Assembly (NCBI RefSeq): GCF_006715785.1 | Contig: NZ_VFNX01000001.1 | Location: 1,936,501 to 2,000,500 of the forward strand | Direction: 5' to 3' | DNA length: 64,000 nt | From: Streptomyces puniciscabiei | Lineage (GTDB): Bacteria; Actinomycetota; Actinomycetes; Streptomycetales; Streptomycetaceae | In this document: positions 11,080 to 20,713 of the stretch, in pieces | Layout of the letters: every line of letters starts with the position of its first letter | How positions within the stretch are numbered: the first letter of the stretch is position 1 | Notes under the pieces: model-generated | Database searches by the model: none | What the model saw: only the letters and a program-made list of their open reading frames with translations | Told to the model about the DNA's origin: nothing | Program-made: the position numbers and the translations under genes

Positions 11080-12252
11080 TCACCGGACCCAGTCCTGCCG
11101 ATACGCTTTCCAGTCCGCTTCGGTGGCCGCGAAGTCGACGTAGAGGGCGACCCCGAAGCGCGCCCGGTCCTTGTCGGTGCGGGACAGGCCGAGGCGGACA
11201 CCGCGTACCGCGGCCGGGACGGTCTCGGCACGGGCCCAGTGGCCGAAGCGGTTCTCGTGGTAGAAGGGCAGGCCCATGAGCAGGTCGGTGGACTCGGGTG
11301 TGACCTCGAGGGCCAGCGAGGTCTGCTGGGCGACATAGCCGCCGTACAGGCTCTGCAACGGCTGCATGGTGTCGTACGACATCACCGCGATCTGGTCGAC
11401 ACGGCGCGCCACCTGCCCGAAGTACGCCTGCGACCACCACTTGGGATGGCCCGTGGCCGTGCCCCAGAAGGAGTGGAGGGCCGGCAGCGGATCGATCTGG
11501 TGGGCGGCGACTGAGAGCACCGCATGGTGGGCCCGGGTGACGCGGCGCAGGGCGTCCAGGAGGGCGAGGTAGTTCCGGTCGCCGGAGTGCAGGGGCTCCA
11601 GATCGAAGTGGGCACCCTGGAAGCCGGCGTCCAGGATCCGGCGGGTGGAGGCGACCACGTGGGAGCGGGTCGCGGGGCGCTCCAGGTGCATGGCGTACGG
11701 CTTCTCGGGGGCGACCTCGTCGCCGAGCCAGGCCTGGACGCGGAGGTGCGGCGCTTTGCCGTGCAAGGTCTCGACGAGCCAACGCGCCCGTGGGTAGGCC
11801 GACCCGGGAAGGGTTCCGTCGTGCTCCAGGGGGCCCGCGTGGACGTACAGGTCGCGGATGCCGGTGTCGCGCAGACGGCCGGCCAGGGCGGTGACGTCGG
11901 CGTCGGTCCTGCGGCCGTCGATCCAGGCGTGACCGAGCCAGATGGCATCGCGGTCGCGGGTGTACGTGCCGCGTTCGGGGGTGCCGGTGTAGTTGATGCG
12001 GAGCGCGGTCTCCGCGGCGAGGGTGGGGAGGAGCAGCAGGAGGACGAGGGCGAGCGCGGTGCGCCGCAGTGTGCGAGGCCAGGTGCGCTTCCGGCTCCCA
12101 CCGGCCGGGCGGCTTTCGCAGTCGGGTACGGGTGGCTCCTGCGGTGCGTCCTCGGCGGGGGCGCTCCGAGCCGGCCGCCGCACGAGCTCGCCGGCTCCCC
12201 CCTGCGCTCCTGCCCCGTCCGTCACCGGCCGGTCGCTGCCTCTGGCGTCCAT
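11080..12252 (-). CDS. Membrane-anchored protein with GH18-like TIM-barrel features
   Basis: About 390 aa. A 60-residue basic/acidic cytoplasmic tail leads to one membrane helix (LALVLLLLLPTLAAE), so the rest is extracytoplasmic. The outer domain has motifs reminiscent of glycoside hydrolase family 18-like barrels: FDLEP near the middle (in place of DxxDxDxE) and IAVMSYDT further on. The full catalytic DxxDxDxE is not seen, so it may not be an active chitinase. The start was taken at the ATG at 12252, with AGGGGG 6 nt upstream; an ATG at 12270 also has a good ribosome-binding site. It is divergent from the following gene. Confidence 0.6.
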   Translation of the reverse strand: MDARGSDRPVTDGAGAQGGAGELVRRPARSAPAEDAPQEPPVPDCESRPAGGSRKRTWPRTLRRTALALVLLLLLPTLAAETALRINYTGTPERGTYTRDRDAIWLGHAWIDGRRTDADVTALAGRLRDTGIRDLYVHAGPLEHDGTLPGSAYPRARWLVETLHGKAPHLRVQAWLGDEVAPEKPYAMHLERPATRSHVVASTRRILDAGFQGAHFDLEPLHSGDRNYLALLDALRRVTRAHHAVLSVAAHQIDPLPALHSFWGTATGHPKWWSQAYFGQVARRVDQIAVMSYDTMQPLQSLYGGYVAQQTSLALEVTPESTDLLMGLPFYHENRFGHWARAETVPAAVRGVRLGLSRTDKDRARFGVALYVDFAATEADWKAYRQDWVR

Positions 12253-12333
12253 TCCTGACCCCCTGCCCATCCCGTCCCCCAGCCGTATCCGTCCCGCTCG
12301 CGAAGCCGCCTACCTGCCCATACGCTCCGAAAT

Positions 12334-13908
12334 GTGACGTCCTCCCTGATCCGCGGCCGGCCCCGGCGCGCCAAGGCGCACATACGCGTGCGGGTGGCGC
12401 ATGCCGTGCTGGGTGTCGTGGTCGGGGCCGGGTGGCTGGTGTTGCCGGTGATGACGGTCGGTGCGCAAGATCCGGTTCCCGTGACGCCCAGCGGGACCGT
12501 CGCGAGCGCCGCCGCGCCGCCGCAGGAGGAGACGTCGACCGCCGACCTCGTGCTGCCCCTGATCGCGGTGGTCGCCGCCGTGGGGCTGGCCGGATACGGC
12601 TACCTGCGCCGCACCCGCCGTGCCCGGACCCGTACGACCCCCGGGATCGTCTCGGCCGCCCCGCCCGCGCCCACTCCGGCCGACTCCGAGCGCCAGGCGC
12701 GCGCCGCGCTGGTCCTGGCCGACGACTGTGTGCGCACGAGCCGGGAGGAACTCTCCTTCGTCCGGGCGCATTTCGCGGAGGCGGACACCGATCCCTTCGA
12801 CCATGCGCTGCGGGCCGCCGAGACCGAGCTGGCGGCCGCGTGCGCGATCTGGCGGCGGTACGAGCAGGGGGTGCCGGAGGACGACGTGGCCCGGCGGCAG
12901 GCCCTGGTCGGCGTGGTCGGCCGGTGCGCGGAGGCGGGACGCCGGCTGGACGCCGAGGCTGCCGCGCTGGACCGGCTGCGGGAGCTGGACGGGCCGGGGC
13001 TGGCCGGGGCGCTGGAGGTCGCCGAGTGGCGGTTCCGGGAGCTGACGGGGCGGACGCTGACCGCCGGGGACACCCTGACCTCCCTGCGCGACCGCTGCAC
13101 GCCGGCGGCCGTCGCGCCCGTCACCGGATACCTCGAACAGGCCAAGGACCGGCTGGTGTTCGCCACCATGCGGCTCAACGAGGCCCGCCAGTCGGCCGAC
13201 GCGGGCGCCGGTGCGCGGGCCGCCGGGCAGCTGCGGGCCGCCGAGGGCGCGGTGGCCCAGGCCGACGTGCTGGTCACCGGGGTGGAACGGCTCGCCGCCG
13301 AGCTGCGGGAGGCGGCGGCGCTGGTGCCGGCCGCGCTGACCGGCGCGGAGGCGGAGATCGCGGCGGCCCGGAAAGGGGGCGTGCCGGGTCCCCTGACCAG
13401 CGGTGAGCTGCACGCCCGGCTGGCCCACGCGGACGCCGTGCTGGCCGCCGTACGGCAGGAGCTGACGGCCGGCCCGTACGACCCGCTCGACGCCCTGCGC
13501 CGGATCGCGCGGGCGGTGGAGCGGCTGGAGACGGGCCTTGCCGGTGCGCCGTCCGCCGCGGCGCTGCTCGCGGCGAGGAGTTCGGTCGCCGGCGCGGACG
13601 ACTTCGTCACGGTGCACCGGGGCGCGGTGGGCCCTGAGGCACGGGTCCGCCTGGCGGAGGCGGCACGCGAACTGGGTGCCGGCCACGCCGCCCAGGCCGA
13701 TGAACTGGCCCGCGAGGCCCGGGACCTCGCCGAACGGAACGTACGGGCCCACGGCAACCCGCACACCGCCGCCGACGGCGATGTTCCGGGCCTGGCGGCC
13801 GCGGTCCTCGGCGGAATCCTCCTGTCCGAAACCCCGGACGCCGGTCCCCCGGCAAGCTACGGCGGCCCCCGGACAAGGTCCCGCCACGGCTTCTCAACGC
13901 CTGCGTAG
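12334..13908 (+). CDS. Coiled-coil membrane protein (TPM-protein-like C-terminal region)
   Basis: 524 aa, GTG start at 12334. A short N-terminal hydrophobic helix (about residues 22 to 44) and a second helix near residues 70 to 88 flank a Ser/Thr/Pro-rich segment. From residue 115 on the protein is almost entirely Ala/Arg/Glu-rich helix with heptad character. This resembles the long coiled-coil tails of actinobacterial TPM-domain membrane proteins, but the N-terminal TPM domain itself is missing or very short here. The function is unknown; a role at the cell envelope is the best guess. Confidence 0.65.
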   Translation: MTSSLIRGRPRRAKAHIRVRVAHAVLGVVVGAGWLVLPVMTVGAQDPVPVTPSGTVASAAAPPQEETSTADLVLPLIAVVAAVGLAGYGYLRRTRRARTRTTPGIVSAAPPAPTPADSERQARAALVLADDCVRTSREELSFVRAHFAEADTDPFDHALRAAETELAAACAIWRRYEQGVPEDDVARRQALVGVVGRCAEAGRRLDAEAAALDRLRELDGPGLAGALEVAEWRFRELTGRTLTAGDTLTSLRDRCTPAAVAPVTGYLEQAKDRLVFATMRLNEARQSADAGAGARAAGQLRAAEGAVAQADVLVTGVERLAAELREAAALVPAALTGAEAEIAAARKGGVPGPLTSGELHARLAHADAVLAAVRQELTAGPYDPLDALRRIARAVERLETGLAGAPSAAALLAARSSVAGADDFVTVHRGAVGPEARVRLAEAARELGAGHAAQADELAREARDLAERNVRAHGNPHTAADGDVPGLAAAVLGGILLSETPDAGPPASYGGPRTRSRHGFSTPA

Positions 13909-13958
13909 CCGAGGAAGCCGTGCCCGGGGGTCTGGGGGCGGAGCCACCGGTGGGCGGC

Positions 13959-16544
13959 TCAGAAGAGGCTCAGCAGGGCCTCCGCCGGGTCGGTCAGGCC
14001 CGCCTCCGCCCCGGGCAACGGCAACTCGAACCACACCGTCTTGCCGCGAGGCGTACGCCGCGAGCCCCACGCCGCACTGAGCAACCCCACCAGCTGCAGC
14101 CCCCGGCCCCCCTCGTCCGTGTCCCGGGCGCGCCGCCGACGCGGCTGGACCAACCCGCTGTCCCACACCTCACAGACCAGCGTGCGGTCGAGCAGCAGCC
14201 GTAGCCGTATCTCCCCCTCGCCGTACCGCAGCGCGTTGGTGACCAGCTCGCTGACGAGCAGTTCCGTCGTGTCGACCAGCGGCTCCAGATCCCAGCTGAG
14301 CAACTGCCCCCGGGCATACTCCCGCGCCCGCCCCACACTCCGCGGCTCGCGCGGCAGCGTCCAGTCGCCGACGCACTCGGCCGGCAGCCCCTGGACCCGG
14401 GCCATCAGCAGCGCGATGTCGTCCTCGCCGTGGTGGGTGTCGAGGGTGTTGAGGACGTGGTCGCAGACGTCCTCCAGAGGGCGGGACGGGTCCGTGAGCG
14501 CACCGACGAAGGCCTGCAGGCCCTCGTCCAGGGGGTGGTCGCGGGACTCGACCAGGCCGTCCGTGTAGAGCGCCAGCAGCGCGCCCTCCGGCAGCTCGAC
14601 CTCGACCTCCTCGAAGGGCTCGCCGCCCACCCCGAGCGGCATGCCGGGCGGCACGTCCAGCATCAGGGCCGGCTCACCGGGCTCGACCAGCACCGGCGGC
14701 AGATGGCCGGCGTTGGCGAACGTACAGCGTCTGGTGACGGAGTCGTAGACGGCGTACACACAGGTCGCCAGGTAGACCTCGGAGAGGTCGGCGTCCCTCG
14801 GCTGGCGGGCGGTACGGGTCGCCTGCTGCACGCCTCCCGGCGTCCCCAGCCCCCGCGCGATCTCGTCCAGCGCCGAGAGCACCTCGGCCGGTTCGAGATC
14901 CAGCAGCGCCAAGGTCCGTACGGCGGTGCGGAGTTCCCCCATCGCGACGGCCGCCCGCAGGCCGCGCCCCATCACGTCGCCCACCACCAACGCCGTACGG
15001 TGGCCCGGCAGTTCGATCACGTCGAACCAGTCGCCGCCCACCTCGGTCGCCGCGTTGCCCGGCAGATAGCGGCAGGCGATGTCCAGCCCGGAGGCCTCGG
15101 GGTCACCGGGCGGGAGGAGCGAGCGTTGCAGTATCAGCGCCCGTTCGTGCTCCCTGCGGTACAGGCGTGCGTTGTCGATGCAGACCGCGGCGCGCGCGGC
15201 CAGCTCCACCGCCAGGTCCCGGTCGCGGTCGCCGAACGGCTCGCTGCCCTTGGCGCGGGAGAACTGGGCGAGGCCGACGACCGTGTCGTGGGCCACCATC
15301 GGCACGGCCAGCGTGGACTGCACGAGGCCGCCCTCCTCGGGGGGAACGGCTCGCGGCCGGGCGGTGCGCAGGGCGTCCGCGCAGGGCGAGTTGAAGGGGA
15401 AGTGGTGGACCGCGCCGACCTCGACGGGCTCGCCGGAGCCGGCGAAGGGGGCGCCGGCGACGGCGCTCGCGAAGGCGACGCGGCGCAGTTCGGCGCTGCC
15501 GTCGGTGAGCCCGGGCGGGGTCTCGTCGCCGGTGAGCAGGCCCTGGTAGAGGTCGACGGTGGCGAGGTCGCAGAAGCCGGGGACGACGACGTCGAGGAGT
15601 TCCCGGGCCGTGGTCTCCAGGTCGAGGGAGTTCCCTATGCGCGCGCCGGCCTCGTTGAGCAGGGCGAGGTTGCGCCGGGCGGCGGCGGCCTCGCGGGCGG
15701 CGGCCCGGCGGGAGGTGATGTCGGTGCCGAGCCAGGCGATGCCGATGGGCCGGCCGCTGCCGCCGTGCACGCGGTAGAGGTTGACGGACCAGTGCCGGCG
15801 TTCCTCGGAGCCGGGGAGGTGACCGGTGACATGCATGTCGGTGATGGACTGGCCGGTCTCCAGCACCCGCCGCAGGGTGGCCGAAACCCGCTCGGCCTCA
15901 CCCCGCGGCAGATAGTCGTGAACTCCCTTGCCCCGGTGGTCGTCCGGGGTTCCGCCGAAGGTGGAGGCGAACCGTTCGTTGGCCCGACGGACTCTCAGAT
16001 CGGTGTCGATCAGCAGGAATCCGAACGGGGACTGACCGAAAATGGCCTGCGAGGCGGCCAGATCGGTCTCGATGCTGCGCAGGGTGCGGACGTCGACGAC
16101 GATGCACACGGCGGCCTTGTCGCCCTCGGCGGTCCGGGTGGGCATGACGTAGACCTCGGCCAGGCCCTCCTCGCCCCGCGTGCCGTCCGCCTTGTCCGGC
16201 ATCCGGAAGGGCACCACCCCGGTCCACTCGCGCCCGTCGAGGATTTCGGCCATCTTGCGCTGGCCGCGCTCGCGCAGGTCGGGGTCGATGAAGGCCTCTA
16301 TCGGGTCCATGCCGACGGCGCGTGCGGCCGGGACGCCGAAGAGCTGCTCGGCGCGCAGGCTCCACTGGTCGACCAGCCCGCCGGGGCCGATGGAGAAGGA
16401 CGCGACCTTGATGTAGTCGTAGATGGAACCGGGCGGACTGCTCTGCCACATGGCGTCGCCGGGTGCGGCGGCCTCCGCGGCCTGGTTCATCGCGCCGTCC
16501 GACGGGTCCTCGGACTCCGTGGCCTTCGCTGGTATCTCGCTCAC
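13959..16544 (-). CDS. PAS/GAF-regulated SpoIIE-type serine phosphatase with C-terminal ATPase domain
   Basis: Signalling protein of 861 aa. In order it has two PAS domains (about 40 to 270), a GAF domain (about 290 to 450), a PP2C/SpoIIE phosphatase domain (about 480 to 700; motifs GGDWFDV, GDVMGRG, LYTDGLVES) and a HATPase_c_2 anti-sigma kinase-like domain (ELVTNALRYG, GGRGLQLV). Such proteins set the phosphorylation state of anti-anti-sigma factors. The GTG at 16544 was chosen because GGAGGGG lies 9 nt upstream and the downstream sequence (VSEIPAK) starts a plausible N-terminus; the frame is open 72 codons further. The phosphatase and kinase-like domains in one chain are typical of Streptomyces. 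Confidence 0.92.
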   Translation of the reverse strand: MSEIPAKATESEDPSDGAMNQAAEAAAPGDAMWQSSPPGSIYDYIKVASFSIGPGGLVDQWSLRAEQLFGVPAARAVGMDPIEAFIDPDLRERGQRKMAEILDGREWTGVVPFRMPDKADGTRGEEGLAEVYVMPTRTAEGDKAAVCIVVDVRTLRSIETDLAASQAIFGQSPFGFLLIDTDLRVRRANERFASTFGGTPDDHRGKGVHDYLPRGEAERVSATLRRVLETGQSITDMHVTGHLPGSEERRHWSVNLYRVHGGSGRPIGIAWLGTDITSRRAAAREAAAARRNLALLNEAGARIGNSLDLETTARELLDVVVPGFCDLATVDLYQGLLTGDETPPGLTDGSAELRRVAFASAVAGAPFAGSGEPVEVGAVHHFPFNSPCADALRTARPRAVPPEEGGLVQSTLAVPMVAHDTVVGLAQFSRAKGSEPFGDRDRDLAVELAARAAVCIDNARLYRREHERALILQRSLLPPGDPEASGLDIACRYLPGNAATEVGGDWFDVIELPGHRTALVVGDVMGRGLRAAVAMGELRTAVRTLALLDLEPAEVLSALDEIARGLGTPGGVQQATRTARQPRDADLSEVYLATCVYAVYDSVTRRCTFANAGHLPPVLVEPGEPALMLDVPPGMPLGVGGEPFEEVEVELPEGALLALYTDGLVESRDHPLDEGLQAFVGALTDPSRPLEDVCDHVLNTLDTHHGEDDIALLMARVQGLPAECVGDWTLPREPRSVGRAREYARGQLLSWDLEPLVDTTELLVSELVTNALRYGEGEIRLRLLLDRTLVCEVWDSGLVQPRRRRARDTDEGGRGLQLVGLLSAAWGSRRTPRGKTVWFELPLPGAEAGLTDPAEALLSLF

Positions 16545-16814
16545 GCGAACCGTCCCCTCCAGCTCACCGCGCCCGGCACCGGTCACCGACAGCGGCTGCC
16601 CGCAGTATCCAGCACTACGGCGCCGCATGACACGGTGTTCACGATCACAGCTCGGTCCAGATGTTTTTCGGACCGACCGTGAGAACACTTCCACTCTTCT
16701 AACCAGGGAAAGCGTCCTCGAATCACGCGCCCCGGAGCCGGCCGCGCGCCCGCGGCGCACGGTGGACGCACCCCCGCCGGCCGTACACCCCCCTGCCCCC
16801 CGAGTGCTTCCCGC

Positions 16815-17243
16815 TCACCCCGGCACCGCCAGTTCGAACCAGACGGTCTTCCCGCTCGCGCCGGGCCGGGTGCCCCAGCGGCGGGAGGAGCCGGCGACCA
16901 GCTGCAGACCGCGTCCGCTCTCGTCCTCGTCGTGGGCGACGCGTTCGCGCGGCGGGTCGGGCAGCGGGTCGGACACCTCCACCAGCAGCGCGTCGTCGAG
17001 CCCGAGGGGACGTACGAGCCGTACCCCGATGGGGCCGGTGGCGTGCCGCAGCGAGTTGGTGACCAGCTCGCTGACCAGCAACGCGGCCAGGTCGGCGACG
17101 CAGTCGAGGTGCCAGCCGTGCAACTGGCGGCGGACGGCGGCGCGTGCGGTGCGCACGGCGCCCGGCTCCGCGGGAAACGTCCACTCGGCGCAGTCGCCAT
17201 CGGTGTCGATCACGCCGATCACTTCCCAGGCCAGCCAGCCCAC
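16815..17243 (-). CDS. Anti-sigma-type ATP-binding protein (HATPase_c_2)
   Basis: 142-aa stand-alone ATPase domain of the RsbW/SpoIIAB class. The N-box is SELVTNSLRHA and the G1/G2-like segments are DEDESGRGLQLV and GKTVWFEL. It starts at a GTG. It closely resembles the C-terminal domain of the upstream phosphatase, so the two genes may act in the same partner-switching pathway or be related by duplication. The cognate sigma factor is not in the window. Confidence 0.85.
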   Translation of the reverse strand: MGWLAWEVIGVIDTDGDCAEWTFPAEPGAVRTARAAVRRQLHGWHLDCVADLAALLVSELVTNSLRHATGPIGVRLVRPLGLDDALLVEVSDPLPDPPRERVAHDEDESGRGLQLVAGSSRRWGTRPGASGKTVWFELAVPG

Positions 17244-17342
17244 CCATGTCCGGTTTCATGGGGTTAATGGGCACATACCCGATATCCCAGCGGGAGTACC
17301 GCACAGGAGGGCGCACAGTGGCACGAACGGCGTAGGGAGCGC

Positions 17343-17780
<438 letters not shown>

Positions 17781-17810
17781 GGGGCGGAGCCTACGGGAGG
17801 GCGCGTGTGG

Positions 17811-18002
17811 TCAGTTGCGGGCGCCGTCCCCGTTCTGGCCGATGCGCTCGACCCAGTAGAGCTGTTTGTGTCCCCGGTCGTCGAGGCTGTCGGCGATCTT
17901 CTGGGCCTCGGCTCGGGTCGCGTAGCGGCCCACGCGGTAGCGATTGCCGTTGTCGTCCTGCCGTATCACGATCCAGGGCAGGGAGACCGTCCCCTCACTC
18001 AT
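17811..18002 (-). CDS. Small SPOR-like protein
   Basis: 63-aa protein with the pattern PWIVIRQDDNGNRYRVGRYATRAEAQKIADSL, the beta-alpha-beta signature of a SPOR or SPOR-like domain. The start at 18002 was chosen because the conserved sequence begins just after it (MSEGTVSLPW); the longer frame is low-complexity. Homologous short proteins are widespread in Streptomyces beside GntR regulators, as I recall. There is no signal peptide, so a cytoplasmic role is likely; none is known. Confidence 0.75.
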   Translation of the reverse strand: MSEGTVSLPWIVIRQDDNGNRYRVGRYATRAEAQKIADSLDDRGHKQLYWVERIGQNGDGARN

Positions 18003-18476
18003 GGCCCCCACCGCCCGCGCCGCTCCTTCTCGCACCGCCCCACCCGCTTCCGCTTCCTGTGGGCCCCCGCCGTGCCCCACCTAAGGAAACCGCAATACGC
18101 ATATGCCCGAGCGTACGCCCAACCTTTACGCAGCGAACACGCCTTTTCACAAAGAGGTATGCAACCGGCCAGTACGCAGGGGGCGCACGGGAGCGAACGC
18201 GCCGCTGTGAGCGCCGCCGTCGCGAGTCGGAGGCATATCCGTGTGACCCCTGACCACCTGGGAAAACGGCCGAATTGTGGCCTTGGTTCAACCCGGCCGG
18301 AGGTCGCGCGACCAGAGGTCACGCCGGCCGAAGGCGCCAGGGGTGTGCGCTACCTCACTCGGGGGGCGCGCACGGGGACAGCGATACCGCGGCGGGGTTG
18401 GGGGACAAGGTGCCGGTGGGGCCCGAGGGCGGGCGCGTCAGCCCTGCGGGTGGCCGGCCACCCCCTCCAACCCACG
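18003..18476. other. Intergenic region, no gene seen; palindrome near its right end
   Basis: 474 bp between the SPOR-like gene and the GntR gene. No convincing coding sequence or RNA gene was found. A perfect 16-bp palindrome (GGGTGGCC/GGCCACCC) lies at 18448-18463, 13 bp beyond the GntR stop codon. It could act as a weak terminator for that gene, although no T-run follows. Confidence 0.5.
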
Positions 18477-19229
18477 TCATCTGACAGGCAAGTGATAGGC
18501 CACCTGATACCGGTCCGCCGGGATCACCACGTCGGCCGTCTCCACCGGGCGGCCCGAGGCGTAGTACGTGCGGTGGACGACCAGGACCACATGGCCGGGG
18601 ACGCCGCCGAGGGCGTGGAGCTCCTCGGCGAGGCCGGGGCGGGCGCCGACCTCCTCGGTGACGTTGTCCACGATGACGTCGATGGCGCGCATGCGCTCGA
18701 CCACGCCCATGCCGCCGAGCGGACCCTCCTCGGGCAGCATCACCGGGGTGCGGCCGGTGACGGCGAGGGGCTCCCAGGAGGTGGAGAGCATCATCGCCTC
18801 GCCGGCCTCGCGGAACAGGTACTTGGTGCGCATCACCCGGTCACCGGCCTGGATGCCCAGCCGCTCGGCGATGGCGGCGCCGGCCTCGGTCTGCTCGCTG
18901 CTGGACTCCCAGGTGCCGCGTACCGAGGCGTCCGCCTGCTCCTGCCGGAAGGGCGTGGCACCGGTGGCCGGGCGGTATCCGGAGCGGGCCACGCGGCGGG
19001 GCACCGGGCGCTCGCGGACATACGTCCCCGAACCGGAGCGGCCCTCGACCAGCCCCTCGGCCATCAGCACCTTGCGCGCCTCCAGCGCGACGGTGTCCGA
19101 GACGCCGTACTCCTCGCGGATGCGGGCCTGGGAGGGCAGGCGGGTGTGGGGCGGCAGCGAACCGTCGACGATCTTCTTGCGGAGATCACCCGCGACACGC
19201 AGGTACGCCGGCTGCTCACCGAAAGTCAC
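18477..19229 (-). CDS. GntR-family transcriptional regulator with UTRA domain (HutC type)
   Basis: 250 aa. The N-terminal winged helix (about residues 8 to 70) includes LPSQARIREEYGVSDTVALEARKVLMAEGLVEG. The UTRA effector domain (about 90 to 245) follows. The start is a GTG at 19229 with GGGAG about 8 nt upstream. HutC/UTRA regulators sense small metabolites. DasR/DevE-like streptomycete members control morphology and metabolism, but nothing here identifies the ligand. Confidence 0.9.
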   Translation of the reverse strand: MTFGEQPAYLRVAGDLRKKIVDGSLPPHTRLPSQARIREEYGVSDTVALEARKVLMAEGLVEGRSGSGTYVRERPVPRRVARSGYRPATGATPFRQEQADASVRGTWESSSEQTEAGAAIAERLGIQAGDRVMRTKYLFREAGEAMMLSTSWEPLAVTGRTPVMLPEEGPLGGMGVVERMRAIDVIVDNVTEEVGARPGLAEELHALGGVPGHVVLVVHRTYYASGRPVETADVVIPADRYQVAYHLPVR

Positions 19230-19459
19230 TGGCCGCTCCCATCAGGTTGTACAGACAGCAACAGCCTGGCAACCGTGGGTTGTGCCGTGCAAGCGAAGGC
19301 CAGGGAATCACTCGATGTGATTACGCGAGGCGCGCAGGGCCTTTACCCAGGCACTTTCTCCCTATAGCCGCATAGATACGCTCGGACAGCTGTGCTCACA
19401 CCGGGAGAGGCGGGGGCACGGACACCGATACGGTTGGGCGGGGAACGAACGGGGGCGGA

Positions 19460-20713
19460 ATGAGGGTGGGGACTCCGACCGGGAGCCGGGTGGGCGGCGA
19501 GGTCGTCCGGGCGGTGAACGGGCTCACCGCCCGGTGGGCGGAGACGGCGCGGGACGGCACGGTCTTCTCGGCGGCCGGCGTCTGGCCGCTGCTGGCCTTC
19601 CTGGCGGACGGCGCGGCGGGCCCGGCACGGGCCGAGCTGAGCGAGGCAATTGGCCTGCCGGCGGATCAGGCGGCGGATGCAGCACGGGAGTTGCTCGGCG
19701 CGCTGGGCGCCCTTCCCGGTGTGGACTCCGCCGTCGGCCTGTGGACCAGGCGGACGGTGGAACTCGTCCCCGAGTGGCGGGCCGGGCTGCCCGCCGAGGC
19801 GCACGGCGTGCTCACCGGGGACGTGGACGCCGACCAGCGGGCGCTGGACGCCTGGGCGGCCGACCGTACCGGCGGGCTGATCGACGGAATGCCGGCCCCG
19901 CTGGACGAGGACACCGAGCTGGTGCTGGCCGGTGCGCTGACGATGCAGACCGGGTGGCTGAGCCCGTTCCACGAGGTGCCGCTGCAGACGTCGTACGAAC
20001 CCTGGGCCGCCACCGAGCGGTTGGGGCTGCGGCGCAGGAGCACCCTGCTGGACCGGGTCGGCGTCGCCGACACCCGGCACGGCTGGGTCACCGAACTGAA
20101 GGTGCTCGGCACGGACGCGCTGGACGTGCATCTGCTGCTGGGCGAGGAGGGGATGACCCCTGGCCGGGTGCTCGGCGCGGGGGTGGATCTGCTGCACCAC
20201 CCGCGCACGGTCGTACCGGGCTCCCGGCTGCCCTACGGGGAGGTGGGCCCGGGTCTGCGGGTCGCCAAGGAGCGCTGCGCGGCATCCGCGCCGCCGGTCC
20301 TCGACGTCCTGACGGCCGCGTACGAGGTGCGGGCGGACCACGATCTGCTGCAGCGGCCCGCGTTGTTCGGGCTGAGCACGGCACGGGACACCCGGCAGGG
20401 TCACTTCCCGGGCATCAGCGGCTTCCCGCTCGCCGTCGGATCGGCCGCGCAGAGCGCCCTGGCCCGGTTCGGGGCGCTCGGCTTCCGCGCGGCGGCGGTC
20501 ACGATGTTCGATCTGGTCGCGGGCGGCGCGATGCCTCGGCTGCGGTACGTGACGCGCAGGGTGGACGCCGTCTTCGACCGCCCCTTCGGCTTCCTCGCGC
20601 TGCACCGGCACTCGCGGCTGGTACTGGCGGCGGGCTGGGTGACGGACCCGCTGCCCCTCCCGGAGTACCCGGACGAGCTGGACGCGAGCGACCCGTGGAA
20701 GGACGATCAGTGA
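19460..20713 (+). CDS. Serpin-family protein (first of a tandem pair)
   Basis: 417 aa, ATG with GGGGGCGG upstream. It has the serpin fold hallmarks: an N-terminal helix region with FSAAGVWPLLAFLADGAAG, a hinge-like AAAVTMFDL segment before the reactive loop, and the C-terminal signature FDRPFGFLAL. There is no signal peptide, so it is probably cytoplasmic. Serpins trap serine or cysteine proteases through a cleaved reactive-centre loop. The hinge here is only loosely like inhibitory serpins, so protease inhibition is an inference. It overlaps the next serpin by 4 bp. Confidence 0.85.
   Translation: MRVGTPTGSRVGGEVVRAVNGLTARWAETARDGTVFSAAGVWPLLAFLADGAAGPARAELSEAIGLPADQAADAARELLGALGALPGVDSAVGLWTRRTVELVPEWRAGLPAEAHGVLTGDVDADQRALDAWAADRTGGLIDGMPAPLDEDTELVLAGALTMQTGWLSPFHEVPLQTSYEPWAATERLGLRRRSTLLDRVGVADTRHGWVTELKVLGTDALDVHLLLGEEGMTPGRVLGAGVDLLHHPRTVVPGSRLPYGEVGPGLRVAKERCAASAPPVLDVLTAAYEVRADHDLLQRPALFGLSTARDTRQGHFPGISGFPLAVGSAAQSALARFGALGFRAAAVTMFDLVAGGAMPRLRYVTRRVDAVFDRPFGFLALHRHSRLVLAAGWVTDPLPLPEYPDELDASDPWKDDQ

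Noticed and set aside
14430..16682. 750-codon plus-strand frame opposite the SpoIIE phosphatase
   Set aside because: Antisense artefact of high GC. The minus strand has full PAS, GAF and phosphatase motifs.
18003..18476. tRNA or other RNA gene in the GC-rich gap
   Set aside because: No cloverleaf or known RNA pattern could be drawn; only a short palindrome is present.
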